Source: an uncultured Odoribacter sp.
GTDB lineage: Bacteria > Bacteroidota > Bacteroidia > Bacteroidales > Marinifilaceae
Direction of reading: 5' to 3'
DNA length: 64,000 bases
Assembly (NCBI GenBank): GCA_910578105.1
Contig: CAJTPD010000003.1
Location: 62,001 to 126,000 of the forward strand
Shown here: in pieces, positions 43,682 to 52,914 of the stretch
Layout: each line of letters starts with the position of its first letter
Position numbering within the stretch: position 1 is the first letter of the stretch
The notes under the pieces: model-generated
What the model saw: only the letters and a program-made list of their open reading frames with translations
Told to the model about the DNA's origin: nothing
Database searches by the model: none
Translations under genes and position numbers: made by a program

Positions 43682-43853
43682 CAAAGGTGTTTATATACAT
43701 CTTTACACTAAACTAATGATTATTTGTTTTTGGTATTTACGTCCTCCCTAAAATTATCTCAAAAAATACCAAAGGAAAAATATAACGTTCTTTTAATAAC
43801 AATTGTAGCCATTTTTTTAAAATTAAATTCTATATTCGCACGCTTAAAAGGAA

Positions 43854-44228
43854 ATGAGTGTGCAATTGGTTAAATGGTTCATATTAGTTTTTGCTGTATG
43901 TTCGGTAATTATGGTAACCTGCCAGATTTTTACAACAATAAATACATCTGTCCGGCCGGAATACACCTCTGAATATATGAATCGCTCCAATACTATTTCC
44001 TATTCTTTCACACCATCATTTTATTGGAATACAACAGATATTGGTCAGCGCATGACACATATTTCCGTAAAGAAAAAAATTTTCACCTGTCTACTTGTTC
44101 ACCTGAATTACCATTTTATCCATTTTTCAGAGCATTATCAAGACGTATTTGCTACCCATCTGTTTCCGGATGCTGTTCCCGGCCAGACCAGGTATTTTGT
44201 TTACACCTTACACCGGATCATTGTATAA
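43854..44228 (+). CDS. Hypothetical protein upstream of nuoA
   Basis: 124 residues, not recognised. One N-terminal hydrophobic helix (WFILVFAVCSVIMVTCQIF), then a polar part rich in H, F and Y. Weak support: no exact promoter box, only TATATTCG near 43830, and overlapping other short frames. It may be a small membrane protein or a chance frame. Confidence 0.35.
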   Translation: MSVQLVKWFILVFAVCSVIMVTCQIFTTINTSVRPEYTSEYMNRSNTISYSFTPSFYWNTTDIGQRMTHISVKKKIFTCLLVHLNYHFIHFSEHYQDVFATHLFPDAVPGQTRYFVYTLHRIIV

Positions 44229-44298
44229 TCCGGACATTTGAGTTATACTTTTATTCTAATTCATTCTGCATTTTATAAAAAATACATAAATCCTTGTT

Positions 44299-44649
44299 AT
44301 GAATCTGACACTATTAATTGTCGTTATCATCACAGCCATTGCATTGGTAAGCATTGCACTAAGCGTAGCGCGGCTGGTATCTCCACGGTCTTTCAACCGG
44401 CAAAAAGGAGAAGCTTACGAATGTGGTATTCCCACACGAGGCCATTCCTGGATGCAATTTAAAGCCGGATATTATTTATTCGCCATATTATTCCTGATGT
44501 TCGATGTAGAGGCCGTATTCCTGTTTCCGTGGGCCGTGACTGTTCAGGATCGTGGTATTGACGGTTTGATTAATATCCTGTTTTTTATGGTTATCCTAAT
44601 CCTGGGGCTGGCATATGCCTGGAAAAAAGGTGCATTGGAATGGAAATAA
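44299..44649 (+). CDS. nuoA: Complex I subunit NuoA
   Basis: 116 residues, three membrane helices. YECGIPTRGHSWMQF (conserved E-C-G region), FAILFLMFDVEAVFLFPWA with the family's D-V-E-x-x-F-L-x-P-W motif. First gene of an 11-gene complex I operon; 26 bases to nuoB. Confidence 0.93.
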   Translation: MNLTLLIVVIITAIALVSIALSVARLVSPRSFNRQKGEAYECGIPTRGHSWMQFKAGYYLFAILFLMFDVEAVFLFPWAVTVQDRGIDGLINILFFMVILILGLAYAWKKGALEWK

Positions 44650-44675
44650 AAGTCAATGATCAGAGATAGTAAAAG

Positions 44676-45275
44676 ATGAAAAAGCCTGAAATAAAATCTA
44701 TTCCTTATGAGGACTTCAAAGACAATGAGTACCTTGAACAACTCAGAACCAATGGTACGGATGTCATTGTCGGCAGCCTGGACGACCTTATCAATTGGGG
44801 ACGTTCCAATTCGGTGTGGCCGCTTACTTTCGCAACAAGCTGCTGCGGTATCGAATTCATGGCGGTAGGAGCAGCCCGTTATGATTTCGCCCGTTTCGGA
44901 TTCGAAGTAGCCAGAGCCAGTCCCCGTCAGGCCGATGTTATCATTGTTGCCGGTACTATTGTACACAAGATGGCTCCCGTATTACGTCGGTTATACGACC
45001 AAATGGCAGAACCCAAATATGTTATTGCTATGGGAGGATGCGCCATTTCAGGCGGACCATTCAAAAAATCTTACCATGTAGTAAAAGGAGTAAATCAGAT
45101 ACTTCCTGTTGATGTCTACATACCCGGATGTCCGCCCCGCCCAGAATCTTTGCTGTATGGACTAATGCAACTCCAACGGAAAATCAAAACGGAAAAATTT
45201 CTCGGAGGTGTCAATAAACAAGAAAGCAATCATTCAAAGCACGACGAAACTTGTATATCTGGTAATGACAATTAA
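44676..45275 (+). CDS. nuoB: Complex I subunit NuoB
   Basis: 199 residues; holds cluster N2, the last Fe-S centre before quinone. Cysteines in ATSCCGIEFMA, GGCAISGGPF and YIPGCPPRPESLLYG. The C-terminal tail beyond residue 170 is lysine- and histidine-rich and longer than usual. Followed by nuoCD after 3 bases. Confidence 0.95.
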   Translation: MKKPEIKSIPYEDFKDNEYLEQLRTNGTDVIVGSLDDLINWGRSNSVWPLTFATSCCGIEFMAVGAARYDFARFGFEVARASPRQADVIIVAGTIVHKMAPVLRRLYDQMAEPKYVIAMGGCAISGGPFKKSYHVVKGVNQILPVDVYIPGCPPRPESLLYGLMQLQRKIKTEKFLGGVNKQESNHSKHDETCISGNDN

Positions 45276-45278
45276 GGT

Positions 45279-46901
45279 ATGAAAGAAAAAATATTAACAA
45301 TCACGCCGGAAGCCATAATTGAAGAAAAAAACGGCCAGCTGTTTGTTACAGTTTCCCCGGTTGCTTTACACAATCTGGCCCTGCATTTAAAAAATGAGCA
45401 AGAGCTGCAATTCGATTTCCTCGTATGTATGACCGGTATGGATTGGGGAGATTCCCTGGGAGTAGTGTATCACTTACGCTCTACAGTTTCAGGCCGGGAA
45501 ATTATACTACGGACCGAAACAACCAATCGTATAACTCCGGAACTGACCAGCGTTTCTGACATCTGGGCTTCTGCCAATTTGAATGAACGGGAAATCTTTG
45601 ATTTTTTCGGTATTCGCTTCGTCAACCATCCGGATATGCGGCGTTTATTTTTGAGAAACGACTGGGAAGGCTATCCTTTCCGCAAAGATTACAATGCTGA
45701 CGAAAACATCAATCCGATCCGTTTGGAAAGCGAAAGCAGCCCGGACGCAACCCAGACTCTGGAGTTGACGGAATCGGGAAAAATCGAAGAAAAAGAAAAC
45801 GTCATCTTCGAAGATGACGAATATGTAGTAAATATAGGACCTCAGCATCCCGCTACACACGGTGTGCTCCGTTTCCGGGTATCTCTGGAAGGAGAAATCG
45901 TGAAAAAAGTCGATGTCAATTGTGGTTACATCCACAGGGGAATAGAAAAAATGTGTGAAAACCTGACTTATCCCCAGACTCTGGCTCTGACCGACCGGTT
46001 GGATTATTTGTCAGCCCACATGAACCGTCATGCTCTGTGTTTGTGCATTGAAGAAGCGTTGGGCCTGGAAATACCCGAACGTGCCAAATATATCCGGACC
46101 ATCATGGATGAGCTTTCCCGTATTGCTTCACACCTGTTGTTCTGGTCCACCTTTTGTATGGACTTCGGAGCCCTGACCGCTTTTTTCTATGGTTTCCGCG
46201 ACCGTGAAAAGATTCTTGACATTTTTGAAGAAACCTGTGGCGGACGGCTGATACAAAATTACAATTGCATTGGAGGTGTGATGGCAGACATTCACCCGAA
46301 TTTAATCCGGCGAATCAAGGAATTCATCAAATATTTACCGCCCATGCTGAAAGAATATCATGGCGTATTCACAGGAAATATTATTGCGCAGCAACGAATG
46401 AAGAACATTGGTATCCTTTCCCGGAAAGATGCCATTTCCTATGGTGTGACAGGTCCGGCCGGGCGTGCTTCCGGATGGAAATGCGATGTCCGGAAACTTC
46501 ATCCTTATGGCGTATATGACAAAGTCGAATTTAAGGAAATCACTCATAATCAAGGTGATGTTTTCAACCGTTACATGGTGCGGATGGAAGAAATCGTTGA
46601 ATCTCTGCAAATCCTGGAACAATTAGCAGACAATATTCCGGAAGGCGACTTCGCATTGAAAACCAAGCCCATTATTAAATTACCGGAAGGCCGGTTCTAT
46701 AAAAGCGTAGAAGCCGCCCGCGGTGAATTCGGCGTTTACATCGAAAGTCGCGGAGACAAATACCCCTATCGGGTAAAATTCCGTTCTCCGGGCTTACCGC
46801 TGGTTTCCGTGGTCGACTTGCTCGCCAGCAATAACAAAATCGCCGATTTAATTGCAATCGGTGCTTCTTTGGACTATGTCGTTCCGGATATTGACAGATA
46901 A
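45279..46901 (+). CDS. nuoCD: Fused complex I subunit NuoCD
   Basis: 540 residues: NuoC domain (about 1-155, with ANLNEREIFDFFGIRFVNHPDMRRLFL landmarks NEREIFDFFG and DWEGYPFRKDY), a short acidic linker, then NuoD (about 185-540) with VNIGPQHPATHGVLRF, CGYIHRGIEKM, SRIASHLLFW and YKVKF-like end KFRSPGL. The fusion is typical of Bacteroidetes and some other phyla. NuoD forms the quinone site with NuoB. Confidence 0.95.
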   Translation: MKEKILTITPEAIIEEKNGQLFVTVSPVALHNLALHLKNEQELQFDFLVCMTGMDWGDSLGVVYHLRSTVSGREIILRTETTNRITPELTSVSDIWASANLNEREIFDFFGIRFVNHPDMRRLFLRNDWEGYPFRKDYNADENINPIRLESESSPDATQTLELTESGKIEEKENVIFEDDEYVVNIGPQHPATHGVLRFRVSLEGEIVKKVDVNCGYIHRGIEKMCENLTYPQTLALTDRLDYLSAHMNRHALCLCIEEALGLEIPERAKYIRTIMDELSRIASHLLFWSTFCMDFGALTAFFYGFRDREKILDIFEETCGGRLIQNYNCIGGVMADIHPNLIRRIKEFIKYLPPMLKEYHGVFTGNIIAQQRMKNIGILSRKDAISYGVTGPAGRASGWKCDVRKLHPYGVYDKVEFKEITHNQGDVFNRYMVRMEEIVESLQILEQLADNIPEGDFALKTKPIIKLPEGRFYKSVEAARGEFGVYIESRGDKYPYRVKFRSPGLPLVSVVDLLASNNKIADLIAIGASLDYVVPDIDR

Positions 46902-46956
46902 AAATTATAGATAAAAGACAAAAAGCTATCAGCTTATCACTTTTAATTTTTAAATT

Positions 46957-48033
46957 ATGTTTGATTTTGCAGTTGTAACACATTGGGTCGATACCACTCT
47001 GCGGCTTTTCCTGCCGGAACCATGGGTAACCATTGCAGAGTTTGTACTGATTGGCATATGCCTGTTAATTGCTTATGCTGTCATGGCTCTGGGACTGATT
47101 TATGCAGAACGGAAAGTATGCGCTTTTTTCCAATGCCGGATTGGTCCGAACCGGGTTGGACCATACGGAGTAATCCAGACTGTCACCGATATGATTAAAA
47201 TGTTAATCAAAGAAATCATTGAAATCAACCATGTTGACCGTTTCCTGTTCAATCTGGCTCCCTACATCGTCATCATAGCCTCCTTACTGTCTTTCAGTTG
47301 CATCCCTTTTGCCAAAGGATTGGAAATCATAGATTTTAATGTAGGTATTTTCTTCCTGATTGCCGCATCGTCCATTGGAATTGTCGGCATATTATTAGCC
47401 GGATGGGCCAGCAACAATAAATTCTCCCTGATTGGAGCAATGCGAAGCGGAGCACAAATGATCAGCTACGAACTTTCTATCGGTTTATCCATCCTCTCCA
47501 TGGTTGTACTAACAGGGAGTATGCAACTCTCCACAATAGTGGCAAACCAGGCAGACGGTTGGTATATTTTCAAAGGCCACTTGCCTGCTTTTATCGCATT
47601 CGTCATTTACCTGATTGCAGGAACTGCAGAAACCAACCGGGGACCTTTTGACCTCCCGGAAGCGGAATCCGAATTAACAGCCGGATACCATACCGAATAT
47701 TCAGGGATGCATTTCGGATTTTTCTATGTAGCAGAATTCGTTAATATGTTCATTGTGGCAGCAGTAGCCACAACCCTTTTCCTGGGCGGATGGATGCCGT
47801 TACATATTCCGGGGTGGGAAGCTTTTAATACAATTATGGATTACATTCCTTCCCTGCTTTGGTTTTTGGGAAAAAGTACTGTTATAGTCTTTATCATCAT
47901 GTGGTTTAAATGGACATTCCCCCGCTTACGAATCGACCAGTTACTTACCCTTGAATGGAAATACCTGCTCCCCATCAATTTATGCAATCTGTTTTTGATG
48001 GTATTTGTCGTGGTATTCAAATTACATTTTTAG
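46957..48033 (+). CDS. nuoH: Complex I subunit NuoH
   Basis: 358 residues, eight membrane helices. YAERKVCAFFQCRIGPNRVGPYGVIQTVTDMIKML-like region (landmarks AERKV, RIGPNRVG), ETNRGPFDLPEAESELTAGYHTEYS region (landmarks NRGPFDLPEAE, HTEYSG) form the quinone chamber. 5-base gap to nuoI. Confidence 0.95.
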   Translation: MFDFAVVTHWVDTTLRLFLPEPWVTIAEFVLIGICLLIAYAVMALGLIYAERKVCAFFQCRIGPNRVGPYGVIQTVTDMIKMLIKEIIEINHVDRFLFNLAPYIVIIASLLSFSCIPFAKGLEIIDFNVGIFFLIAASSIGIVGILLAGWASNNKFSLIGAMRSGAQMISYELSIGLSILSMVVLTGSMQLSTIVANQADGWYIFKGHLPAFIAFVIYLIAGTAETNRGPFDLPEAESELTAGYHTEYSGMHFGFFYVAEFVNMFIVAAVATTLFLGGWMPLHIPGWEAFNTIMDYIPSLLWFLGKSTVIVFIIMWFKWTFPRLRIDQLLTLEWKYLLPINLCNLFLMVFVVVFKLHF

Positions 48034-48038
48034 AAAAT

Positions 48039-48512
48039 ATGAGAAGTACACAAGAATATTTCAGTGATTTTTTCAGTGGACTGGGGTCTTTACTAAAAGG
48101 TATGAAAATTACTCTCAAAGAATTTTTCACCCCAAAAACCACAGAACAATATCCGGAAAACCGGGCGACATTAAAAATGTTCGACCGTTTCCGGGGCGAA
48201 CTGACCATGATTCACAATGAACACAACGAACATCACTGCGTAGCCTGTGGTATTTGTGAAATGAACTGCCCCAACAACACCATCCGCATTGAATATGAAA
48301 CAATAACAACAGAAGATGGAAAAAAGAAAAAAGTATTAACACGCTACTTATATGACCACGGTAGTTGCCTTTACTGCCAATTATGCGTACATAATTGTCC
48401 GCATCATGCTATCGAATTTATTCCCACATTTGAACACGCCGTTTTTACCCGGGAAAAATTAATCACCCGGTTAAATCGTCCCGGTTCAAAACTCATAAGT
48501 AACGGACAATGA
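48039..48512 (+). CDS. nuoI: Complex I subunit NuoI
   Basis: 157 residues from the ATG at 48039, right after the nuoH stop; an upstream frame into nuoH is not used. Two 4Fe-4S motifs, CVACGICEMNCPNN and CLYCQLCVHNCPHHA, carrying clusters N6a and N6b. Peripheral arm subunit. Confidence 0.94.
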   Translation: MRSTQEYFSDFFSGLGSLLKGMKITLKEFFTPKTTEQYPENRATLKMFDRFRGELTMIHNEHNEHHCVACGICEMNCPNNTIRIEYETITTEDGKKKKVLTRYLYDHGSCLYCQLCVHNCPHHAIEFIPTFEHAVFTREKLITRLNRPGSKLISNGQ

Positions 48513-48583
48513 ATTTTACCAACTATAAATAAAATGTATTACTTGTGTTCACTCCCGACGAGGTACATTAAAATGACAATAAC

Positions 48584-49093
48584 ATGGAAATAACTTTACC
48601 ACAAGCGGTCTTTCTGTTTTTGGCGGCAGTCATCTCGGTATTCTCAATCCTGACCGTTACAACCAAACGAATTCTCCGTTCGGCAACTTATCTGCTATTT
48701 GTTTTATTTGCAACGGCAGGAATCTACTTTGAACTGAACTATTCCTTTCTGGGTGCAGTCCAGTTAACTGTCTATGCCGGAGGTATCATTGTTTTATATG
48801 TATTCTCTATCTTACTGACAAGTTCGGATAGTCAGAAAGTCGATAAAATCAAAAACAGTAAATTTTTTGCAGGTATCATTGCTGCCATTGGAGGCGCAAC
48901 TCTCTGTATCTTCATCACTCTGACCCATACTTTCCCGGTATCTCATTTCGTAGCAGGAGAAATCAGACAAAAAGTAATCGGTACGGCATTGATGGGAAGT
49001 GAGAAATACCAGTACCTGCTTCCTTTTGAAGCCATCAGTATACTATTGCTCACCTGTATTATCGGCGGCATCTTGATAGCACGGAAACGCTAA
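48584..49093 (+). CDS. nuoJ: Complex I subunit NuoJ
   Basis: 169 residues, five membrane helices; AVQLTVYAGGIIVLYVFSILL carries the conserved Y-A-G-x-I-x-V-L-F/Y motif. Confidence 0.93.
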   Translation: MEITLPQAVFLFLAAVISVFSILTVTTKRILRSATYLLFVLFATAGIYFELNYSFLGAVQLTVYAGGIIVLYVFSILLTSSDSQKVDKIKNSKFFAGIIAAIGGATLCIFITLTHTFPVSHFVAGEIRQKVIGTALMGSEKYQYLLPFEAISILLLTCIIGGILIARKR

Positions 49094-49132
49094 TAAACAT
49101 TTTCCACACAGACTCACTAAAATGATAAATTT

Positions 49133-49471
49133 ATGGAAATAACAATGGAACATTACCTGGTGATCAGCACAATCATGTTTTTTGCCGGAATTTATGGGTT
49201 CATTACACGACGGAACATGTTGGCCGTATTAATCTCTATCGAATTAATTTTGAATTCAGTAGACATTAATTTTGTCGCATTCAATCGCTTTTTGTTTCCC
49301 GGGCAACTGGAAGGATTTTTTTTCACTCTGTTTGCCATCGGTATCTCGGCATGCGAAACGGCTATTGCCATTGCAATCATTATTAACATATACCGGAATA
49401 TCCGGAATATCCAGGTAAAAAATCTGAATGAATTGAAAGAAGATTCTGTCAATAACGCCGGAAAAGAGTAA
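49133..49471 (+). CDS. nuoK: Complex I subunit NuoK
   Basis: 112 residues, three membrane helices, with SIELILNSVDINFVAF and the second conserved glutamate in GISACETAIAIAI, part of the proton path. Translation may start at 49145 instead. Confidence 0.93.
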   Translation: MEITMEHYLVISTIMFFAGIYGFITRRNMLAVLISIELILNSVDINFVAFNRFLFPGQLEGFFFTLFAIGISACETAIAIAIIINIYRNIRNIQVKNLNELKEDSVNNAGKE

Positions 49472-49477
49472 AAAATT

Positions 49478-51379
49478 ATGGAATACACTTTATTGATCTT
49501 TCTGTTTCCTATGCTGACATTCCTGTTACTTGGACTGATAGGCATAAAATTACGCCCGGTAGTTGCCGGATGCATCGGAACTGTTTCGTTAAGCATAATC
49601 ACTTTATTGGCTTATATCACCGCCACCCAATATTTCTCTTCTCCCCGGGTCAACGGAGTATTTGCCAAAATCATACCCATCCGTTTCGAATGGCTGAAAT
49701 TTACAGATAGTCTCCAAATCGACTTAGGGATTCTGCTAGACCCTATTTCGGTTATGATGCTGGTGGTCATCACCACTGTATCCTTGATGGTACACATTTA
49801 TAGCCTGGGATATATGAAAGGTGAACGCGGTTTCCAGCGTTATTATGCTTTTTTGTCTTTGTTCACATTCTCAATGCTGGGATTGGTCGTTGCTCCCAAT
49901 ATTTTCCAAATGTATATCTTTTGGGAATTGGTTGGAGTATCTTCCTATTTACTCATTGGTTTTTATTATACGAAACCTACAGCTATAGCTGCCTCTAAGA
50001 AAGCCTTTATCGTTACCCGTTTTGCAGACCTGGGATTCCTGTTGGGAATTTTATTATTATCTTATTTTACACATACGTTCAACTTTGAAATGTTAACTTC
50101 CGGAGATGCTTCCATCTTTGCAAGCACTGCCGGTTCCACTTTTCTGGGAGCCTCGGTGATGAGTTGGGCTTTGGCTTTAATCTTTATCGGAGGAGCCGGA
50201 AAATCAGCCATGTTTCCGCTACACATCTGGTTACCGGATGCAATGGAAGGTCCGACTCCGGTATCTGCTCTCATCCATGCTGCAACAATGGTCGTCGCCG
50301 GAGTATTTTTAGTGGCACGTCTGTTTCCACTGTACGTAATAGCAGCACCGGAAGTCCTGACAGGCATCGCCTATACAGGTGCTTTCACCTCTTTATATGC
50401 TGCTGTGGTTGCATGTGTACAAACCGACATCAAACGAGTACTGGCTTTTTCAACAATTTCACAAATCGGCTTTATGATGGTAGCCCTGGGAGTTTCCGGA
50501 ATGGAAGGTCATGAAGGATTGGGCTACATGGCATCCATGTTCCACCTATTCACTCATGCCATGTTCAAAGCCCTGCTCTTTTTGTGCGCCGGAGCCATTA
50601 TTCACGCCATCGGCAATAATGAAATGAACTGTATGGGAGGTCTGCGCAAATACATGCCATTCACGCACCTTACTTTTCTGGTGGCCTGTCTGGCCATTTC
50701 GGGAATTCCTCCATTCTCCGGTTTTTTCAGTAAGGACGAAATCCTGGCAGCCGTATTCGCTTTCAGTCCATGGTTAGGAATTTTTATGAGTTTTGTCGCA
50801 GCACTGACAGCTTTTTACATGTTCCGTCTGTATTATCGAATCTTCTGGGGAACACCTGCTCATTTTGTTCACACACCGCACGAAGCACCAAAAACCATGA
50901 CAATACCTTTAGTTATTCTGGCTGCCATCACCTGTGTGGCCGGTTTTATTCCGTTCGGACATTTTGTAAGCAGTAATGGCCTGCCCTATACTATCCGTCT
51001 GGACATGACGATAGCTATTAGCAGCGTAATTGTTGCTTTAATCGCTATTGGTATTGCAACCCTCTTTTATAAATCAAAATGTGACATTCCGGAACGTCTG
51101 ATTAATATGTATCCCCGTTTTCATCAGTCAGCTTTCCACCGCTTTTACATAGATGAACTTTACTTGTTTATCACCAAACGAATCCTGTTCAATTATGTGT
51201 CCCGTCCTATCGCTTGGTTCGACCGTAACATTATTGATGGAACAATGAACGGAATAGCTCACCTGACTCAACGCCTTTCCTACGTCATCCGGGGATTTCA
51301 GTCTGGTCAGATTCAACAATACGCCTTTATCTTTCTGCTCGGCACTCTGTTGATTGTTTTATTAGTCATGTTTATATAA
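49478..51379 (+). CDS. nuoL: Complex I subunit NuoL
   Basis: 633 residues, antiporter-like proton pump with about 15 helices and the long lateral helix at the C-terminus. Landmarks: IFWELVGVSSYLLIGF, KSAMFPLHIWLPDAMEGPTPVSALIHAATMV region (IWLPDAMEGPTPVSALIHA in pieces), STISQIGFM, ISGIPPFSGFFSKDEI. Confidence 0.95.
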   Translation: MEYTLLIFLFPMLTFLLLGLIGIKLRPVVAGCIGTVSLSIITLLAYITATQYFSSPRVNGVFAKIIPIRFEWLKFTDSLQIDLGILLDPISVMMLVVITTVSLMVHIYSLGYMKGERGFQRYYAFLSLFTFSMLGLVVAPNIFQMYIFWELVGVSSYLLIGFYYTKPTAIAASKKAFIVTRFADLGFLLGILLLSYFTHTFNFEMLTSGDASIFASTAGSTFLGASVMSWALALIFIGGAGKSAMFPLHIWLPDAMEGPTPVSALIHAATMVVAGVFLVARLFPLYVIAAPEVLTGIAYTGAFTSLYAAVVACVQTDIKRVLAFSTISQIGFMMVALGVSGMEGHEGLGYMASMFHLFTHAMFKALLFLCAGAIIHAIGNNEMNCMGGLRKYMPFTHLTFLVACLAISGIPPFSGFFSKDEILAAVFAFSPWLGIFMSFVAALTAFYMFRLYYRIFWGTPAHFVHTPHEAPKTMTIPLVILAAITCVAGFIPFGHFVSSNGLPYTIRLDMTIAISSVIVALIAIGIATLFYKSKCDIPERLINMYPRFHQSAFHRFYIDELYLFITKRILFNYVSRPIAWFDRNIIDGTMNGIAHLTQRLSYVIRGFQSGQIQQYAFIFLLGTLLIVLLVMFI

Positions 51380-51404
51380 ACGATTCAGTTTAATACAGAA
51401 TGTT

Positions 51405-52886
51405 ATGAATTTTTTATCATTATTTATCCTGATACCAATATTGATGCTGGGTAGTCTGGCTCTCTCCGGAAATATGAAACAAATCCGGAGCATATGCGCA
51501 GCAGGAGCTTCTCTATTATTATTTTTGTCTGTACTGCTGACTTTCATGTATCTGGATGCCAGAAACAGCGGAGACACAACCGAAATGCTGTTCGCAGCCT
51601 CTGTCATGTGGTATGCACCCCTAAATATACACTATTCTGTTGGTGTTGACGGCATCTCAGTTGCTATGCTACTTCTATCTTCAATCATTGTATTTACAGG
51701 CATTTTTACCTCCTGGAAAATGGAGATTCTTCCCAAAGAATATTTCATGTGGTTCTGTCTGCTCAGTATCGGAGTATTCGGATTTTTTATTTCCACAGAC
51801 CTCTTTACCATGTTTATGTTCTATGAAATTGCACTGATTCCCATGTATCTGCTTATCGGAGTATGGGGTACCGGCAAAAAAGAATACGCGGCAATGAAAT
51901 TAACACTTATGCTGATGGGAGGGTCTGCTTTACTTTTAGTAGGAATCTTAGGCATTTATTTTTCTTCCGGAGCAACTACCATGAACATCCTGGAACTTGC
52001 CCGCCAATCTATGCCGGTGGCACTACAGAGGTGGTTCTTTCCGTTAACCTTTATCGGCTTTGGCGTACTGGGTGCTCTTTTCCCTTTTCATACCTGGAGT
52101 CCGGACGGACACGCTTCGGCCCCGACGGCAGTATCCATGCTTCATGCCGGTGTTCTGATGAAACTGGGAGGTTACGGTTGTTTCCGGGTAGCCATTTATT
52201 TAATGCCCGAAGCTGCCCGGGAACTTTCCTGGATTTTCATTATTTTAACCGGCATTAGCGTTGTATACGGAGCTTATTCCGCTATTGTACAAACTGATTT
52301 GAAGTACATCAATGCTTATTCATCTGTAAGTCATTGCGGACTAGTCCTGTTTGCCATCCTCATGCTTAACCAGACTGCCATGACCGGTGCTGTTATGCAA
52401 ATGCTCAGCCATGGGTTGATGACGGCCTTGTTTTTTGCACTCATCGGGATGATATACGGACGGACCCATACCCGGGACATCCGCGAAATGGGGGGATTAA
52501 TGAAAATCATTCCTTTTCTGGGGGTATGCTATGTAATTGCCGGTTTGGCCTCTCTCGGACTTCCGGGACTCAGTGGTTTCGTTGCTGAAATGACTATATT
52601 CGTCGGAGCTTTTCAGCATCCCGGTATTTTTTACCGCATAATAACTATTCTGGCATGTACTTCAATCGTCATTACAGCAGTATATATCCTGCGCGTGGTA
52701 GGCAAACTGTTATACGGTCCTGTTGTCAATGAACAACATCTGCAACTTACGGATGCCGTATGGTATGAACGGTTCGCTGTCATCATCCTGATTCTGGCAA
52801 TTGCCGGAATCGGTTTGGCTCCGCTATGGGTATCTGACATGGTCCGGGAAAGCCTCGGCAATGTGATTGCTGAATTAATAAGATAA
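51405..52886 (+). CDS. nuoM: Complex I subunit NuoM
   Basis: 493 residues, second antiporter-like subunit. Landmarks: FMFYEIALIPMYLLIGVWG, FHTWSPDGHASAPTAVSMLH, YSSVSHCGLVLFA, LGLPGLSGFVAEMTIFVG. Confidence 0.95.
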   Translation: MNFLSLFILIPILMLGSLALSGNMKQIRSICAAGASLLLFLSVLLTFMYLDARNSGDTTEMLFAASVMWYAPLNIHYSVGVDGISVAMLLLSSIIVFTGIFTSWKMEILPKEYFMWFCLLSIGVFGFFISTDLFTMFMFYEIALIPMYLLIGVWGTGKKEYAAMKLTLMLMGGSALLLVGILGIYFSSGATTMNILELARQSMPVALQRWFFPLTFIGFGVLGALFPFHTWSPDGHASAPTAVSMLHAGVLMKLGGYGCFRVAIYLMPEAARELSWIFIILTGISVVYGAYSAIVQTDLKYINAYSSVSHCGLVLFAILMLNQTAMTGAVMQMLSHGLMTALFFALIGMIYGRTHTRDIREMGGLMKIIPFLGVCYVIAGLASLGLPGLSGFVAEMTIFVGAFQHPGIFYRIITILACTSIVITAVYILRVVGKLLYGPVVNEQHLQLTDAVWYERFAVIILILAIAGIGLAPLWVSDMVRESLGNVIAELIR

Positions 52887-52914
52887 TTAAAATCCACGAA
52901 CTAAATTTAATAAC

